Assembly (NCBI GenBank): GCA_944386225.1
Contig: CALXAH010000011.1
Span: 16,729-80,728 of the forward strand
Length of the DNA: 64,000 nucleotides
Direction of reading: 5' to 3'
Origin: an uncultured Gemmiger sp.
GTDB taxonomy: Bacteria > Bacillota > Clostridia > Oscillospirales > Ruminococcaceae
Positions 43,577 through 51,703 of the stretch are shown in pieces (position 1 is the stretch's first letter; every line of letters begins with the position of its first letter). The notes beneath the pieces were generated by a model. The model ran no database searches. It saw only the letters and a program-made list of their open reading frames with translations, and was not told the origin of the DNA. Position numbers and translations under genes: made by a program.

Positions 43577-45140
43577 ATTCGGTGCTCTCCTGAAGGTAAG
43601 CTTTTGGGGTATGCTGTATGCCATGAACCTGGCCGGTGGAAGCCGGAAACGCCGTATCTCCGGTGCAGGGGTGCTGGCCCTGGCGGGAGGTTTGATGCTG
43701 ATGCTTTCCGCTTCCTACAGCTTCAGCTTTTCCGCCGCACTGGCACAGCAGGGCGCGGTGGATATGCTGCCGGTGCTTATGTCGCTGCTGGCGGTTATCC
43801 TGTGCGCAGCTTTCAGCTTGTTCGGGGCGCAGGGGATACTGTTCAGTACACGGGATATGGATCTGGCGCTCTCCTGGCCGGTTCCGCCTCTGCAGCTGGT
43901 TGTATCCCGTGTGCTGGCGTTGTATCTGGAGAACCTGTTTCTTCTGGGCGTTTGGATGCTGCCTGTATGGCTGGCGTGGATGCTGCAGGGAGGCTGTATG
44001 CCTGCTGCCTTTATTGCGCTTCCGGTCAGCGTTCTGCTGCTGGCTTTTCTGCCCTGTGTTTTGGCCATGGCCGTCGGATTTGTGCTGGCCCTTGTTTCTG
44101 CCCGCTTCCAGCACAATGCATTGCTCAACAATCTGCTTTACCTGTTGTTGCTGGCGGGTATTTTTGCAGGATCATTTTCTCTGCAGAGTCAGATATTCCA
44201 GGTGCAGAGTTCCTTCTTTACATCCTGGCTTATGCGCCCATTTCTCTGGTTCACCGGAGCCTTGAAGCTGCAGGATGTTTCGCTGGCAGCGCTGGCGGCG
44301 GTTTGTGTGCTGCCGTTTTTGCTGGTTGCCTGGCTGATCAGCCGGCGATATGCTGCTGTTTTGACCTTGCTGGCCAGTCACCGGGCACACTTCGATTACC
44401 GGCTGACCCGCCAGCATTCTGCCGGACGTATGCGTGCGCTGATTGGGCGTGAATTCCGCCGTTATTTCGGTATCAGCATCTACCTGTTCAATACCGGGAT
44501 TGGCTTGCTGCTGCTTGCGGTAGGCGCGATTGCTGCAGTACTGCAAAGGGACCAGCTTCAACATTTGATGGCTCAGTTTGGCTCCGAAGCAATACCCATG
44601 ACAGCCGCTTTGGCGCTGACTGTTGGCTTTATCCTGGCGATGACGCAGCCCACCAGCTGTTCCATTAGTCTGGAAGGCGAGCAGCTCTGGATCATAAAGA
44701 GCGCACCTTTACGTCCCTGGGAACTGTTTGGAAGCAAAGTCGGAATGCAGCTGATTTTGGTGTTTCCGGTGCTTGCGGTCTGCGTTCCCGTTATGGGGTG
44801 GGCGCTGGGAATACCAGCGGCACAGAACCTTGCCCTGCTGGCAGCCGCCGCAGCGATGGCGTTCTGCGTGGCGCCTATGGGGCTTGTGGTGAATCTGCAT
44901 TTTCCCAAACTGGATGCGCCGAATCCCACCGTAGTTGTTAAGCAGTCTGCCGCTACGCTTGTAGGGCTTCTGGCCGGATTTGCGCTGCTGCTTCCCGGTG
45001 CTGTGCTGTATAATCTGATACCGCAGGCGCTGAACGGCTGCGGTTGGCTTTCCGCTGCTGCGGTGCTATATCTGCTTGCGGGTGTCCTTTTCTGGCGCTT
45101 TTTGCTTACCCGAGGCGTTTCCATGCTGGAAGAACTATGA
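43569..45140 (+). CDS. ABC-2 family exporter permease
   Basis: A 523-residue polytopic membrane protein with about twelve hydrophobic segments, like two-fold ABC-2 permeases encoded next to an ATPase. ATG 43569 is chosen because GGGAGG (43555-43560) is 8 nt upstream; GTG 43560 overlaps that site. The region LEGEQLWIIKSAPLRPWELFGSKV is typical of this group. The substrate is unknown. Confidence 0.88.
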   Translation: MRKFGALLKVSFWGMLYAMNLAGGSRKRRISGAGVLALAGGLMLMLSASYSFSFSAALAQQGAVDMLPVLMSLLAVILCAAFSLFGAQGILFSTRDMDLALSWPVPPLQLVVSRVLALYLENLFLLGVWMLPVWLAWMLQGGCMPAAFIALPVSVLLLAFLPCVLAMAVGFVLALVSARFQHNALLNNLLYLLLLAGIFAGSFSLQSQIFQVQSSFFTSWLMRPFLWFTGALKLQDVSLAALAAVCVLPFLLVAWLISRRYAAVLTLLASHRAHFDYRLTRQHSAGRMRALIGREFRRYFGISIYLFNTGIGLLLLAVGAIAAVLQRDQLQHLMAQFGSEAIPMTAALALTVGFILAMTQPTSCSISLEGEQLWIIKSAPLRPWELFGSKVGMQLILVFPVLAVCVPVMGWALGIPAAQNLALLAAAAAMAFCVAPMGLVVNLHFPKLDAPNPTVVVKQSAATLVGLLAGFALLLPGAVLYNLIPQALNGCGWLSAAAVLYLLAGVLFWRFLLTRGVSMLEEL

Positions 45141-45147
45141 AATTACC

Positions 45148-45200
45148 AGCCAAGACCCTGGCCACATTGTATACAGTGCGGCCAGAGTCTTGGCTTTTTT
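45148..45200 (+). terminator. Terminator after ABC exporter operon
   Basis: A long stem (AGCCAAGAC at 45148-45156 with GTCTTGGCT at 45187-45195, and CTGGCC/GGCCAG inside) followed by TTTTTT. Confidence 0.93.
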
Positions 45201-45250
45201 GCGTCCGACCTGAACACAGGATTCAATTTCTCCAAGAAATGAATTGGCCC

Positions 45251-45279
45251 TTGCATTCTGCAAAGCAATGTGATATACT
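45251..45279 (+). promoter_or_regulatory. Promoter of the TrpXYZ-like importer
   Basis: TTGCAT (45251-45256), a 17-bp spacer and TATACT (45274-45279). A 7-bp hairpin, AACGGCG/CGCCGTT (45295-45320), lies in the 5' leader. No T-box or other riboswitch signature is visible. Confidence 0.7.
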
Positions 45280-45339
45280 TTGGTACATTAAATCAACGGC
45301 GTGTTAAAGGGCGCGCCGTTATGGGGAGGAAATACGCAG

Positions 45340-46344
45340 ATGAAAAAGGGTTTGGCTATTCTGGTCGGGGGCTGTATGCTGGCCCTCAGCCTGGCGGGTT
45401 GCGGCGGGGCCGGTTCTTCCGCTGCAGGGGGCTCGTCCAGTTCTCCGGCCGCCGGTTCTGACGGTTCCAAGGTGTTTCAGGTGGGCGTGCTGCAGCAGCT
45501 GGAGCACGAAGCGCTGGACGCTGCCACACAAGGTTTCCAGGACGCCTTGAAGGAGGCGCTGGGTGACCAGGTGGAGATTACCGTGCAGAATGCGCAGAAC
45601 GATTCCAATACCTGTACAACGATCGCAACCAGTTTTGTTTCCAGTGGTATGGATCTGATTATGGCCAATGCCACCAACGCCTTGCAGGCTGCGGCGGCCG
45701 CAACCGATACCATCCCCATTCTGGGCACTTCGATTACCGAATACGGCGTAGCGTTGAGCCTGACGGATTTTGACGGTACCGTGGGCGGAAATATCTCCGG
45801 CACTTCTGACCTGGCGCCGCTGGATCAGCAGGCAGCTATGCTGCAGGAGTGGTTCCCAGACGCTGAAAAGGTGGGCCTGCTGTACTGCTCCGGCGAGCCG
45901 AACTCCCAGTATCAGGTGGACGCAGTAAAGGCTGAGCTGGAGGGGATGGGCTACACCTGCACGCTGTATCCTTTCTCGGATTCCAACGATCTGGCTACCA
46001 TCGCCACCAGTGCCGCCGCGGAGAGCGACGTGATCTACGTTCCTACCGATAACACGGTGGCGGCCAACACCGGCATTGTGGACGGTATCTGCCGTCCCGC
46101 CAAGGTTCCGGTGATTGCGGGTGAAGAGGGCATCTGTGCCGGCTGCGGCGTGGCTACCCTGTCCATCAGCTACTACGATATTGGCTATAAGACTGGTGAA
46201 ATGGCTGCCCAGATCCTGACGGGTGAGGCGGACATCTCCACTATGAAGATTGAATACGCGCCTCAGTTTACCAAGAAATACAACGCTGCGATCTGCGAGG
46301 AACTGGGCCTTACCGCTCCGGAAGGCTACGAAGCCATTGGCTGA
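45340..46344 (+). CDS. ABC transporter substrate-binding lipoprotein (TrpX-like)
   Basis: A 334-residue lipoprotein of the ABC_sub_bind (TrpX/BMP-like) family. The signal peptide ends in a lipobox (ALSLAGC-G near residue 18), followed by a Gly/Ser-rich linker. The fold begins VGVLQQLEHEALDAATQGF and includes VIYVPTDNTVAAN. Streptococcal relatives bind tryptophan/tyrosine, but the ligand here is not proven. GGGGAGGA precedes ATG 45340; the upstream open extension is rejected. It is followed by its permease and ATPase genes. Confidence 0.9.
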   Translation: MKKGLAILVGGCMLALSLAGCGGAGSSAAGGSSSSPAAGSDGSKVFQVGVLQQLEHEALDAATQGFQDALKEALGDQVEITVQNAQNDSNTCTTIATSFVSSGMDLIMANATNALQAAAAATDTIPILGTSITEYGVALSLTDFDGTVGGNISGTSDLAPLDQQAAMLQEWFPDAEKVGLLYCSGEPNSQYQVDAVKAELEGMGYTCTLYPFSDSNDLATIATSAAAESDVIYVPTDNTVAANTGIVDGICRPAKVPVIAGEEGICAGCGVATLSISYYDIGYKTGEMAAQILTGEADISTMKIEYAPQFTKKYNAAICEELGLTAPEGYEAIG

Positions 46345-46364
46345 CCAAAAAGAGATAGGTGAAC

Positions 46365-46402
46365 GGAACAGCGGGAGAGAGCGTGGCTTTTCCCGCTGTT
46401 CC
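46365..46402 (+). other. RNA stem-loop between lipoprotein and permease genes
   Basis: GGAACAGCGGGA (46365-46376) and its complement (46391-46402) form a 12-bp perfect stem without a T-run. It probably stabilises the lipoprotein mRNA so that the binding protein is made in excess over the permease. Confidence 0.75.
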
Positions 46403-46440
46403 TTCCGCATACAGAATGTACATGCAACGGGGGAACGATC

Positions 46441-47367
46441 GTGAGCTTTTTCCAATCTTTCTTGAACGCCATGCCCGGCGCGGTGGCGCAGGGGCTGATC
46501 TGGGGCATCATGGCCATGGGCGTCTATCTGACCTATAAGGTGCTGGATGTAGCTGACCTGACGGTGGACGGTTCCATCTGTACCGGCGGCGCTACCGCTG
46601 TAATGGTGGTGCTGGCAGGGCACAGTGTCTGGCTGGCACTGCTGTGTGCGCTGCTGGCAGGCCTTTTGTGTGGCCTTATTACCGGTTTGCTGCACACCTT
46701 CATGGGGATCCCTGCTATCCTGGCCGGTATCCTTACCCAGCTTTCCCTGTACTCCATTAACCTGAAGATCATGGGCAAGTCCAACCAGTCTGTTAATGTG
46801 GATCAGTTTGACGTTCTGATCTCCCTGCGCTGGGTCAAAGAGCTTTCTGTACGTAACCCGGTGCTGGTGGTGGCGCTCTTTACCGTTGTGATCATCGCGC
46901 TGCTTTACTGGTTCTTTGGTACAGAACTGGGATGCTCCATCCGGGCTACCGGCTGCAATCCTCACATGAGCCGCGCCCAGGGCATCAATACTAACCGGAA
47001 CGTGGTGTTGGGCCTGATGCTTTCCAACGGGCTTGTGGCGCTTTCCGGCGCACTGCTCAGCCAGTATCAGGGATTTGCGGATCTAAACATGGGGCGTGGC
47101 GCCATCGTGATTGGTCTGGCCGCGGTTATCATCGGCGACGCTATCTTCGGGCGGATTTTCCGCAACTTTGCACTGCGGCTTTTAAGTGTTTGCCTGGGCG
47201 CTATCATTTACTATCTGGTGTACCAGTTTGCGGTGCAGCTGAAACTGGACCCGGATCTGCTCAAGATGCTCAGCGCCATGGTGGTTGCCGTGTTCCTGGC
47301 GATTCCCTATTGGAAAAGCAAATACTCCCGCATTAAGGTGAAGGAAGGAGGCGCTGACCGTGCTTAA
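46441..47367 (+). CDS. ABC transporter permease (TrpY-like)
   Basis: A 308-residue BPD_transp_2-type permease with about eight helices, containing VLDVADLTVDGSICTGG and RATGCNPHMSRAQGINT, both typical of TrpY/ABC.X4 permeases. It starts at GTG 46441 after a G-rich ribosome site. It overlaps the ATPase gene by 8 nt. Confidence 0.9.
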   Translation: MSFFQSFLNAMPGAVAQGLIWGIMAMGVYLTYKVLDVADLTVDGSICTGGATAVMVVLAGHSVWLALLCALLAGLLCGLITGLLHTFMGIPAILAGILTQLSLYSINLKIMGKSNQSVNVDQFDVLISLRWVKELSVRNPVLVVALFTVVIIALLYWFFGTELGCSIRATGCNPHMSRAQGINTNRNVVLGLMLSNGLVALSGALLSQYQGFADLNMGRGAIVIGLAAVIIGDAIFGRIFRNFALRLLSVCLGAIIYYLVYQFAVQLKLDPDLLKMLSAMVVAVFLAIPYWKSKYSRIKVKEGGADRA

Positions 47368-48154
47368 ACTGGAACATGTGGTAAAAGTGTTCAATGCCGG
47401 TACCGTTAACGAAAAGGTAGCGCTGAATGACCTTTCCCTGGAACTGAAAGACGGGGACTTCTGCACAGTAATCGGCGGCAACGGCGCCGGAAAAAGCACC
47501 ATTCTGAACGCAGTGGCCGGCACCTGGTTGGTAGACAGGGGCCGTATCACCATTGACGGCAAGGATGTGACCCGTTTGCCGGAGCATAAGCGTGCAGCCT
47601 TGCTGGGCCGCGTGTTCCAGGATCCCATGACCGGTACAGCTGCCGACATGGAGATTGAGGAGAATCTGGCATTGGCTGCCCGACGTGGTCAGAAACGGGG
47701 CCTTGGCGCTGGCATTACCCGCAAAGAACGGGAAGAGTACCGGGAGATGCTTAAGATTCTGGATCTGGGCCTGGAAGACCGCATGACGGCGAAGGTTGGT
47801 CTGCTGAGCGGTGGCCAGCGCCAGGCACTGACCCTGTTGATGGCGACCTTGAAAAAGCCCAAGCTTCTGCTGCTGGATGAGCATACAGCGGCGCTGGATC
47901 CGAAAACCGCTAAAAAGGTGTTGGAACTGAGCGCCCGGATTGTGGAAGAAAGCCGTCTGACCACGCTGATGATCACCCACAACATGAAGGATGCCATTCA
48001 CTATGGTAACCGTCTGATTATGATGCACGAAGGACAGGTAATCTTTGATGTTTCCGGTGAGGAAAAGAAAAAGCTTACCGTACCGGATCTGCTGGCCAAA
48101 TTTGAGGAGGTCAGCGGCGGCGAAATCGCCAACGATCGCATGGTTCTTTCCTAA
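47360..48154 (+). CDS. ABC transporter ATP-binding protein (TrpZ-like)
   Basis: A 264-residue ABC ATPase. It has Walker A GGNGAGKST near residue 40, signature LSGGQRQALTLLMATL and Walker B LLLLDEHTAALD (His in place of the usual Pro). It starts at GTG 47360 with GGAGG upstream, overlapping the permease gene. It completes the TrpXYZ-like importer operon. Confidence 0.92.
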   Translation: MLKLEHVVKVFNAGTVNEKVALNDLSLELKDGDFCTVIGGNGAGKSTILNAVAGTWLVDRGRITIDGKDVTRLPEHKRAALLGRVFQDPMTGTAADMEIEENLALAARRGQKRGLGAGITRKEREEYREMLKILDLGLEDRMTAKVGLLSGGQRQALTLLMATLKKPKLLLLDEHTAALDPKTAKKVLELSARIVEESRLTTLMITHNMKDAIHYGNRLIMMHEGQVIFDVSGEEKKKLTVPDLLAKFEEVSGGEIANDRMVLS

Positions 48155-48176
48155 CCATTTTTGGTTCCAAAAACAG

Positions 48177-48222
48177 GCACGCGCCCCGGCTGACTTCCGC
48201 AGCCGGGGGTGTGTGCTTATTT
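48177..48222 (+). terminator. Probable terminator of the importer operon
   Basis: CCCCGGCTG (48184-48192) pairs with CAGCCGGGG (48200-48208), extended by GCAC/GTGC, and is followed by TTATTTGT, a weak T-tract. Confidence 0.7.
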
Positions 48223-48237
48223 GTCAAAAGCGGACCC

Positions 48238-48266
48238 TGTTCAATGAAGATAATTTCGGGTATAAT
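48238..48266 (+). promoter_or_regulatory. Promoter of radA
   Basis: TGTTCA (48238-48243), a 17-bp spacer and TATAAT (48261-48266), 66 bp before the radA start. Confidence 0.65.
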
Positions 48267-48331
48267 AAAATGCATACCGATTATCCCGACATTCCGCCGG
48301 AGCGTGGAGAAAAGAAAGGGCAGCGAAGCCA

Positions 48332-49741
48332 ATGGCAAACAAAGCAAAAACAATTTACGTGTGTTCCAACTGCGGCGAGGTAAGCCCCCGCTGGATGGGG
48401 CGGTGTCCCTCCTGCGGTATGTGGAATACAATGACCGAAGATGTAGAACAGCCTGCACCTGCCCCGGCGAAATCCGGCCGCGGCGCTGCGGCCAGGGTGC
48501 CGGGAGTTACCAGCCTGGTGCCGCGCCGTCTCAGTGAAATCAGCACCACAGAAGAAAAAAGCCGGATCATTACCGGCATCGGTGAGCTGGATCGTGTTCT
48601 GGGCGGCGGTATTGTGGTTGGCAGTGTGGTGCTGCTGGGCGGCGAGCCCGGTGCGGGCAAATCCACCCTGTTGCTGCAGCTGTGTGGTGCAATTTCTTTG
48701 CAGTATCACGTGCTGTATGTGACCGGCGAAGAATCCGTGCGGCAGATCAAGCTGCGTGCCAACCGTCTGGGCGTTCCGCAGGACAACATTTCGCTGGTAA
48801 GCGAAAACGAAATTGATGAGATCTGCGGCCTGATCGAGCAGATGAAACCGCAGCTGGTGGTAATTGACTCGATCCAGACCATGCATTGCGGAGATATTGC
48901 CTCCTCCTCCGGCAGTGTTTCCCAGGTCAAAGAGTGCTCATCCCGGTTGCTGTCAGTAGCCAAAAGCCTGGAAATCCCTACTTTTATTGTAGGGCACGTG
49001 AACAAGGACGGCGCTATTGCGGGCCCCAAGGTGATGGAACACATTGTGGATACGGTGCTGTATTTTGAAGGCGACAAAACTCTGCCGTACCGGGTGCTGC
49101 GCGCTGCCAAAAACCGGTATGGTTCTACCAATGAGATCGGCATGTTCGATATGACCGGCGAGGGCCTGGAAGAAATCTCCAATCCGTCCCAGCTACTGCT
49201 GGAGGGGCGCCCGCTGGGGATCAGTGGCAACTGCGTGGCCTGTACCATGGAAGGTACCCGCCCGATTCTGAGCGAGGTGCAGGCGCTGGTTACCAAGAGC
49301 GGCCTGGGCACGCCACGGCGAACCAGCAGCGGCTTTGACTACAACCGGGCCAACCTGCTGCTGGCTGTATTGGAAAAGCGCGCAGGCTTTTTCTTTGGCA
49401 CGCTGGATGTATATATCAACATCGTAGGCGGTTTGCGCTTGGACGAGACGGCCTGTGATCTGGCCGTCTGCCTGGCGATGGTCTCTTCGCTTCTGGATCA
49501 GCCGGTGGGGGATACGACCATCGCGCTGGGAGAAGTCGGTCTGGGCGGTGAAATCCGCAGTGTGACCCATTTGGAATCCCGGCTGCGTGAGGCAGCCCGG
49601 ATCGGTTTTACCCGGGCGATTGTGCCGCAGCACAGCCTGTCACAGGTGGATCGCTCCGGTCTGGAGAGCATCCGTCTGATCGGCGTGCGCTACCTGCGGG
49701 ATGCTATTGCTGCACTCAAACAAGGAGAGAACCCCGCGTAA
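48332..49741 (+). CDS. radA: DNA repair protein RadA
   Basis: A 469-residue RadA (Sms) for branch migration in recombination. A four-Cys zinc finger (CSNCGEVSPRWMGRCPSC, residues 10-27), a RecA-like ATPase with Walker A GGEPGAGKST near residue 106, the RadA-specific KNRYGSTNE and a C-terminal Lon-protease-like domain are all present. ATG 48332 follows AAAGGGCAGCG. A strong terminator follows its stop and runs into the next gene's start. Confidence 0.95.
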   Translation: MANKAKTIYVCSNCGEVSPRWMGRCPSCGMWNTMTEDVEQPAPAPAKSGRGAAARVPGVTSLVPRRLSEISTTEEKSRIITGIGELDRVLGGGIVVGSVVLLGGEPGAGKSTLLLQLCGAISLQYHVLYVTGEESVRQIKLRANRLGVPQDNISLVSENEIDEICGLIEQMKPQLVVIDSIQTMHCGDIASSSGSVSQVKECSSRLLSVAKSLEIPTFIVGHVNKDGAIAGPKVMEHIVDTVLYFEGDKTLPYRVLRAAKNRYGSTNEIGMFDMTGEGLEEISNPSQLLLEGRPLGISGNCVACTMEGTRPILSEVQALVTKSGLGTPRRTSSGFDYNRANLLLAVLEKRAGFFFGTLDVYINIVGGLRLDETACDLAVCLAMVSSLLDQPVGDTTIALGEVGLGGEIRSVTHLESRLREAARIGFTRAIVPQHSLSQVDRSGLESIRLIGVRYLRDAIAALKQGENPA

Positions 49742-49748
49742 GGTATAC

Positions 49749-49790
49749 CACCCCCGAAAAAGGGCCACACTCTTTTTCGGGGGTGTTTTT
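49749..49790 (+). terminator. Terminator after radA, abutting the next start codon
   Basis: A 14-bp perfect stem (49749-49762 with 49772-49785) and a 9-nt loop are followed by TTTTT (49786-49790). The next base begins the ATG of the PBP gene, whose only G-rich ribosome-site candidate (GGGGG, 49779-49783) is the right arm of the stem. Confidence 0.9.
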
Positions 49791-51395
49791 ATGCGCGCCA
49801 AACGGGTGATTGCGCTTTTTGCCGTTGCGTTGCTTCTGTATTCGGTGGTTTTGGGGCGCTTGTTCATCACGGCTTCCAACCGGCAGTACGGTCAGACCGC
49901 CATGGCCCAGACCGTTACCACCCTTACGCTGTCACCCCGCCGCGGGGATTTCTTTGACCACAATGGGAATAACCTTACCGGATACGGCACGGAGTATTAC
50001 GCCCTGTCCATTCCGTCAGAAGGAAGCTATACGCGGTTGTTTGACTATGTTTCCTATCGGGAACAAACGCTGCTGTACCAGCGCCGCAACGCTACAACGC
50101 CGTTCTTGATCCAGGTCAGTGCGGATCTCACGGATCAGGGTATCTATACCTATGCACGGACAGGGCGGTACTGGCCCATACCGGTGGCTGTACACCTGTT
50201 GGGGTACCTGGACGGGGATGGAAACGGCGTCTCCGGGCTGGAACTTGTTTGCAATGAGCAGCTTTCCGACAGTGGTGGCTCGGATTATGTTCAGTGCATT
50301 ACCAATGCCAGCGGGCAGCTGATGGAGGAACAACCACCCCGCCTGACAGAGACGGGAACGCAGGCAAATGGCATAATGCTTACACTGGATCTGGGAATTC
50401 AGCGAGCCTGTGAAGCTATTGCACAGCAAACCATTCAAAAAGGGTGCGTTCTTGTAATGGAACGCCGTACAGGCCGCATCCTGGCCAGCTGCAGCATGCC
50501 GGTCTTTGATCCGGATAATGTGGCCGCCAGCATTGAGGCGAACGATACCTCTTTGCTGAACCGTCCGCTTTGCGCGTTCAACGTCGGGTCGGTGTTCAAG
50601 CCTGTAATGGCGGCGCTGGCTCTGGAAAAGAATCTGGGCTGGTTCACCTGGGAATGTACCGGCAGCACCGAGATCAACGGGCATGTCTATCATTGCGCAG
50701 GCAATGCTGCGCACGGTGTTGTCAATCTGGACAGTGCTCTGACCGAAAGCTGCAACTGTTACTTTATTCAACTGGGGCAGCTTCTGGGCGGCAGGGCGAT
50801 CCAGGAAATCGCGGCACGCTTTGGCTTTGGCGAAACCCAGACCCTGGAGGAAGGGCTGAACGCGTCAGCAGGGAACCTTCCCGACGCGGCTACCTTGCAG
50901 AATAAAGGTCAGCTGGCGGGTATCAGTTTCGGCCAGGGAGAATTGCTGGCGACGCCTTTGCAGGTTCTTTCCATGATGAACGCCATTGCCAATGACGGCG
51001 TTTTTCTGGAATCGTCGGTACTGCTGGGTGTCTGCACAGCGGACGGCTCGCGCGTGATTGACCCGGCGGATCAGACCGGACAAAGACAGACAATCAGCGA
51101 GTCGGTTGCCGACAGATTGCAGGGAATACTGTGCCGTGTGGTGGAAGAAGGAACCGGCCGCGCGGCCTCTCAGGTTCCCGGTGGTGCGGCAGGCAAAACC
51201 GGAACCGCACAGACCGGCCGCTATACAGAAGATGAAACAGAAATTATGGATCTGTGGTTTGCCGGTTGGTATCCGGCGGAAGATCCGGACTATACCATTC
51301 TGGTATTGCAGGACACCGCCACCAACACACCGTACAGCTGTACCGAGATCTTTGCACAGGTATGCCAGGCGCTGTATTGGCTGGAAAACAGTTGA
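49791..51395 (+). CDS. Class B penicillin-binding protein (transpeptidase)
   Basis: A 534-residue class B PBP (PBP2/FtsI/SpoVD group). It has an N-terminal transmembrane helix (residues 4-24), a dimerisation/pedestal region, then the transpeptidase domain with SVFK (Ser267, Lys270), SCN (in TESCNCYF) and KTGTAQ (Lys469). It crosslinks peptidoglycan; a sporulation role is possible given its modest length. The start at 49791 fits the membrane helix but directly follows a terminator U-tract. An in-frame ATG at 49701 inside radA would encode 30 extra charged residues and is less likely. Confidence 0.88.
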   Translation: MRAKRVIALFAVALLLYSVVLGRLFITASNRQYGQTAMAQTVTTLTLSPRRGDFFDHNGNNLTGYGTEYYALSIPSEGSYTRLFDYVSYREQTLLYQRRNATTPFLIQVSADLTDQGIYTYARTGRYWPIPVAVHLLGYLDGDGNGVSGLELVCNEQLSDSGGSDYVQCITNASGQLMEEQPPRLTETGTQANGIMLTLDLGIQRACEAIAQQTIQKGCVLVMERRTGRILASCSMPVFDPDNVAASIEANDTSLLNRPLCAFNVGSVFKPVMAALALEKNLGWFTWECTGSTEINGHVYHCAGNAAHGVVNLDSALTESCNCYFIQLGQLLGGRAIQEIAARFGFGETQTLEEGLNASAGNLPDAATLQNKGQLAGISFGQGELLATPLQVLSMMNAIANDGVFLESSVLLGVCTADGSRVIDPADQTGQRQTISESVADRLQGILCRVVEEGTGRAASQVPGGAAGKTGTAQTGRYTEDETEIMDLWFAGWYPAEDPDYTILVLQDTATNTPYSCTEIFAQVCQALYWLENS

Positions 51396-51420
51396 CAACC
51401 ACAGCCGGGAAGAATATAAT
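51392..51420 (+). promoter_or_regulatory. Consensus promoter of the alaS T-box leader
   Basis: TTGACA (51392-51397), a 17-bp spacer and TATAAT (51415-51420), a perfect sigma-A consensus. The -35 box contains the TGA stop of the preceding PBP gene. Confidence 0.92.
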
Positions 51421-51426
51421 CAATGT

Positions 51427-51665
51427 GTATGAAAAAGGCAGAGAAGGGGCCAAGACATTGGCTGCCGCCTACAGAGAAGAGCCGGTTGGTGCAAGGCTCG
51501 GCAGGCAGTTCGCTCAAGCCACCCCGGAGCCTCCGGCGAATCAAACCGGACGTAAGCGCGGCGTTAACGCGGCAGAGTGGCGGTAAACACCATATGCCGC
51601 AAACCGGGTGGTACCACGGAAGCGTTCAGCCTTCGTCCCAGTAACAGGGGCGAAGGCTGTTTTTT
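51427..51665 (+). ncRNA. T-box leader (Ala) of alaS
   Basis: This is a tRNA-sensing riboswitch. The T-box core GGGTGGTACCACGG is at 51606-51619. Stem I carries the AGAGA/AG-bulge region with GGTTGGTGCAAGG and a specifier loop in which GCC (51518-51520) is followed by A and CCCC that pairs with GGGG upstream. GCC is an alanine codon, and TGGT in the bulge would pair with the ACCA end of tRNA-Ala, so both ends agree. A terminator (51627-51665: CAGCCTTCG/CGAAGGCTG plus T-run) competes with the antiterminator. Uncharged tRNA-Ala should switch alaS on. Confidence 0.93.
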
Positions 51666-51703
51666 GTGGCTCTGTTCGTAATAAGAAAAGGAGAAATCAC
51701 ACA

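Noticed and set aside
45201-45339. T-box or tryptophan attenuator before the TrpX-like gene
   Set aside because: No T-box core and no terminator/antiterminator pair are visible; only a short hairpin is present.
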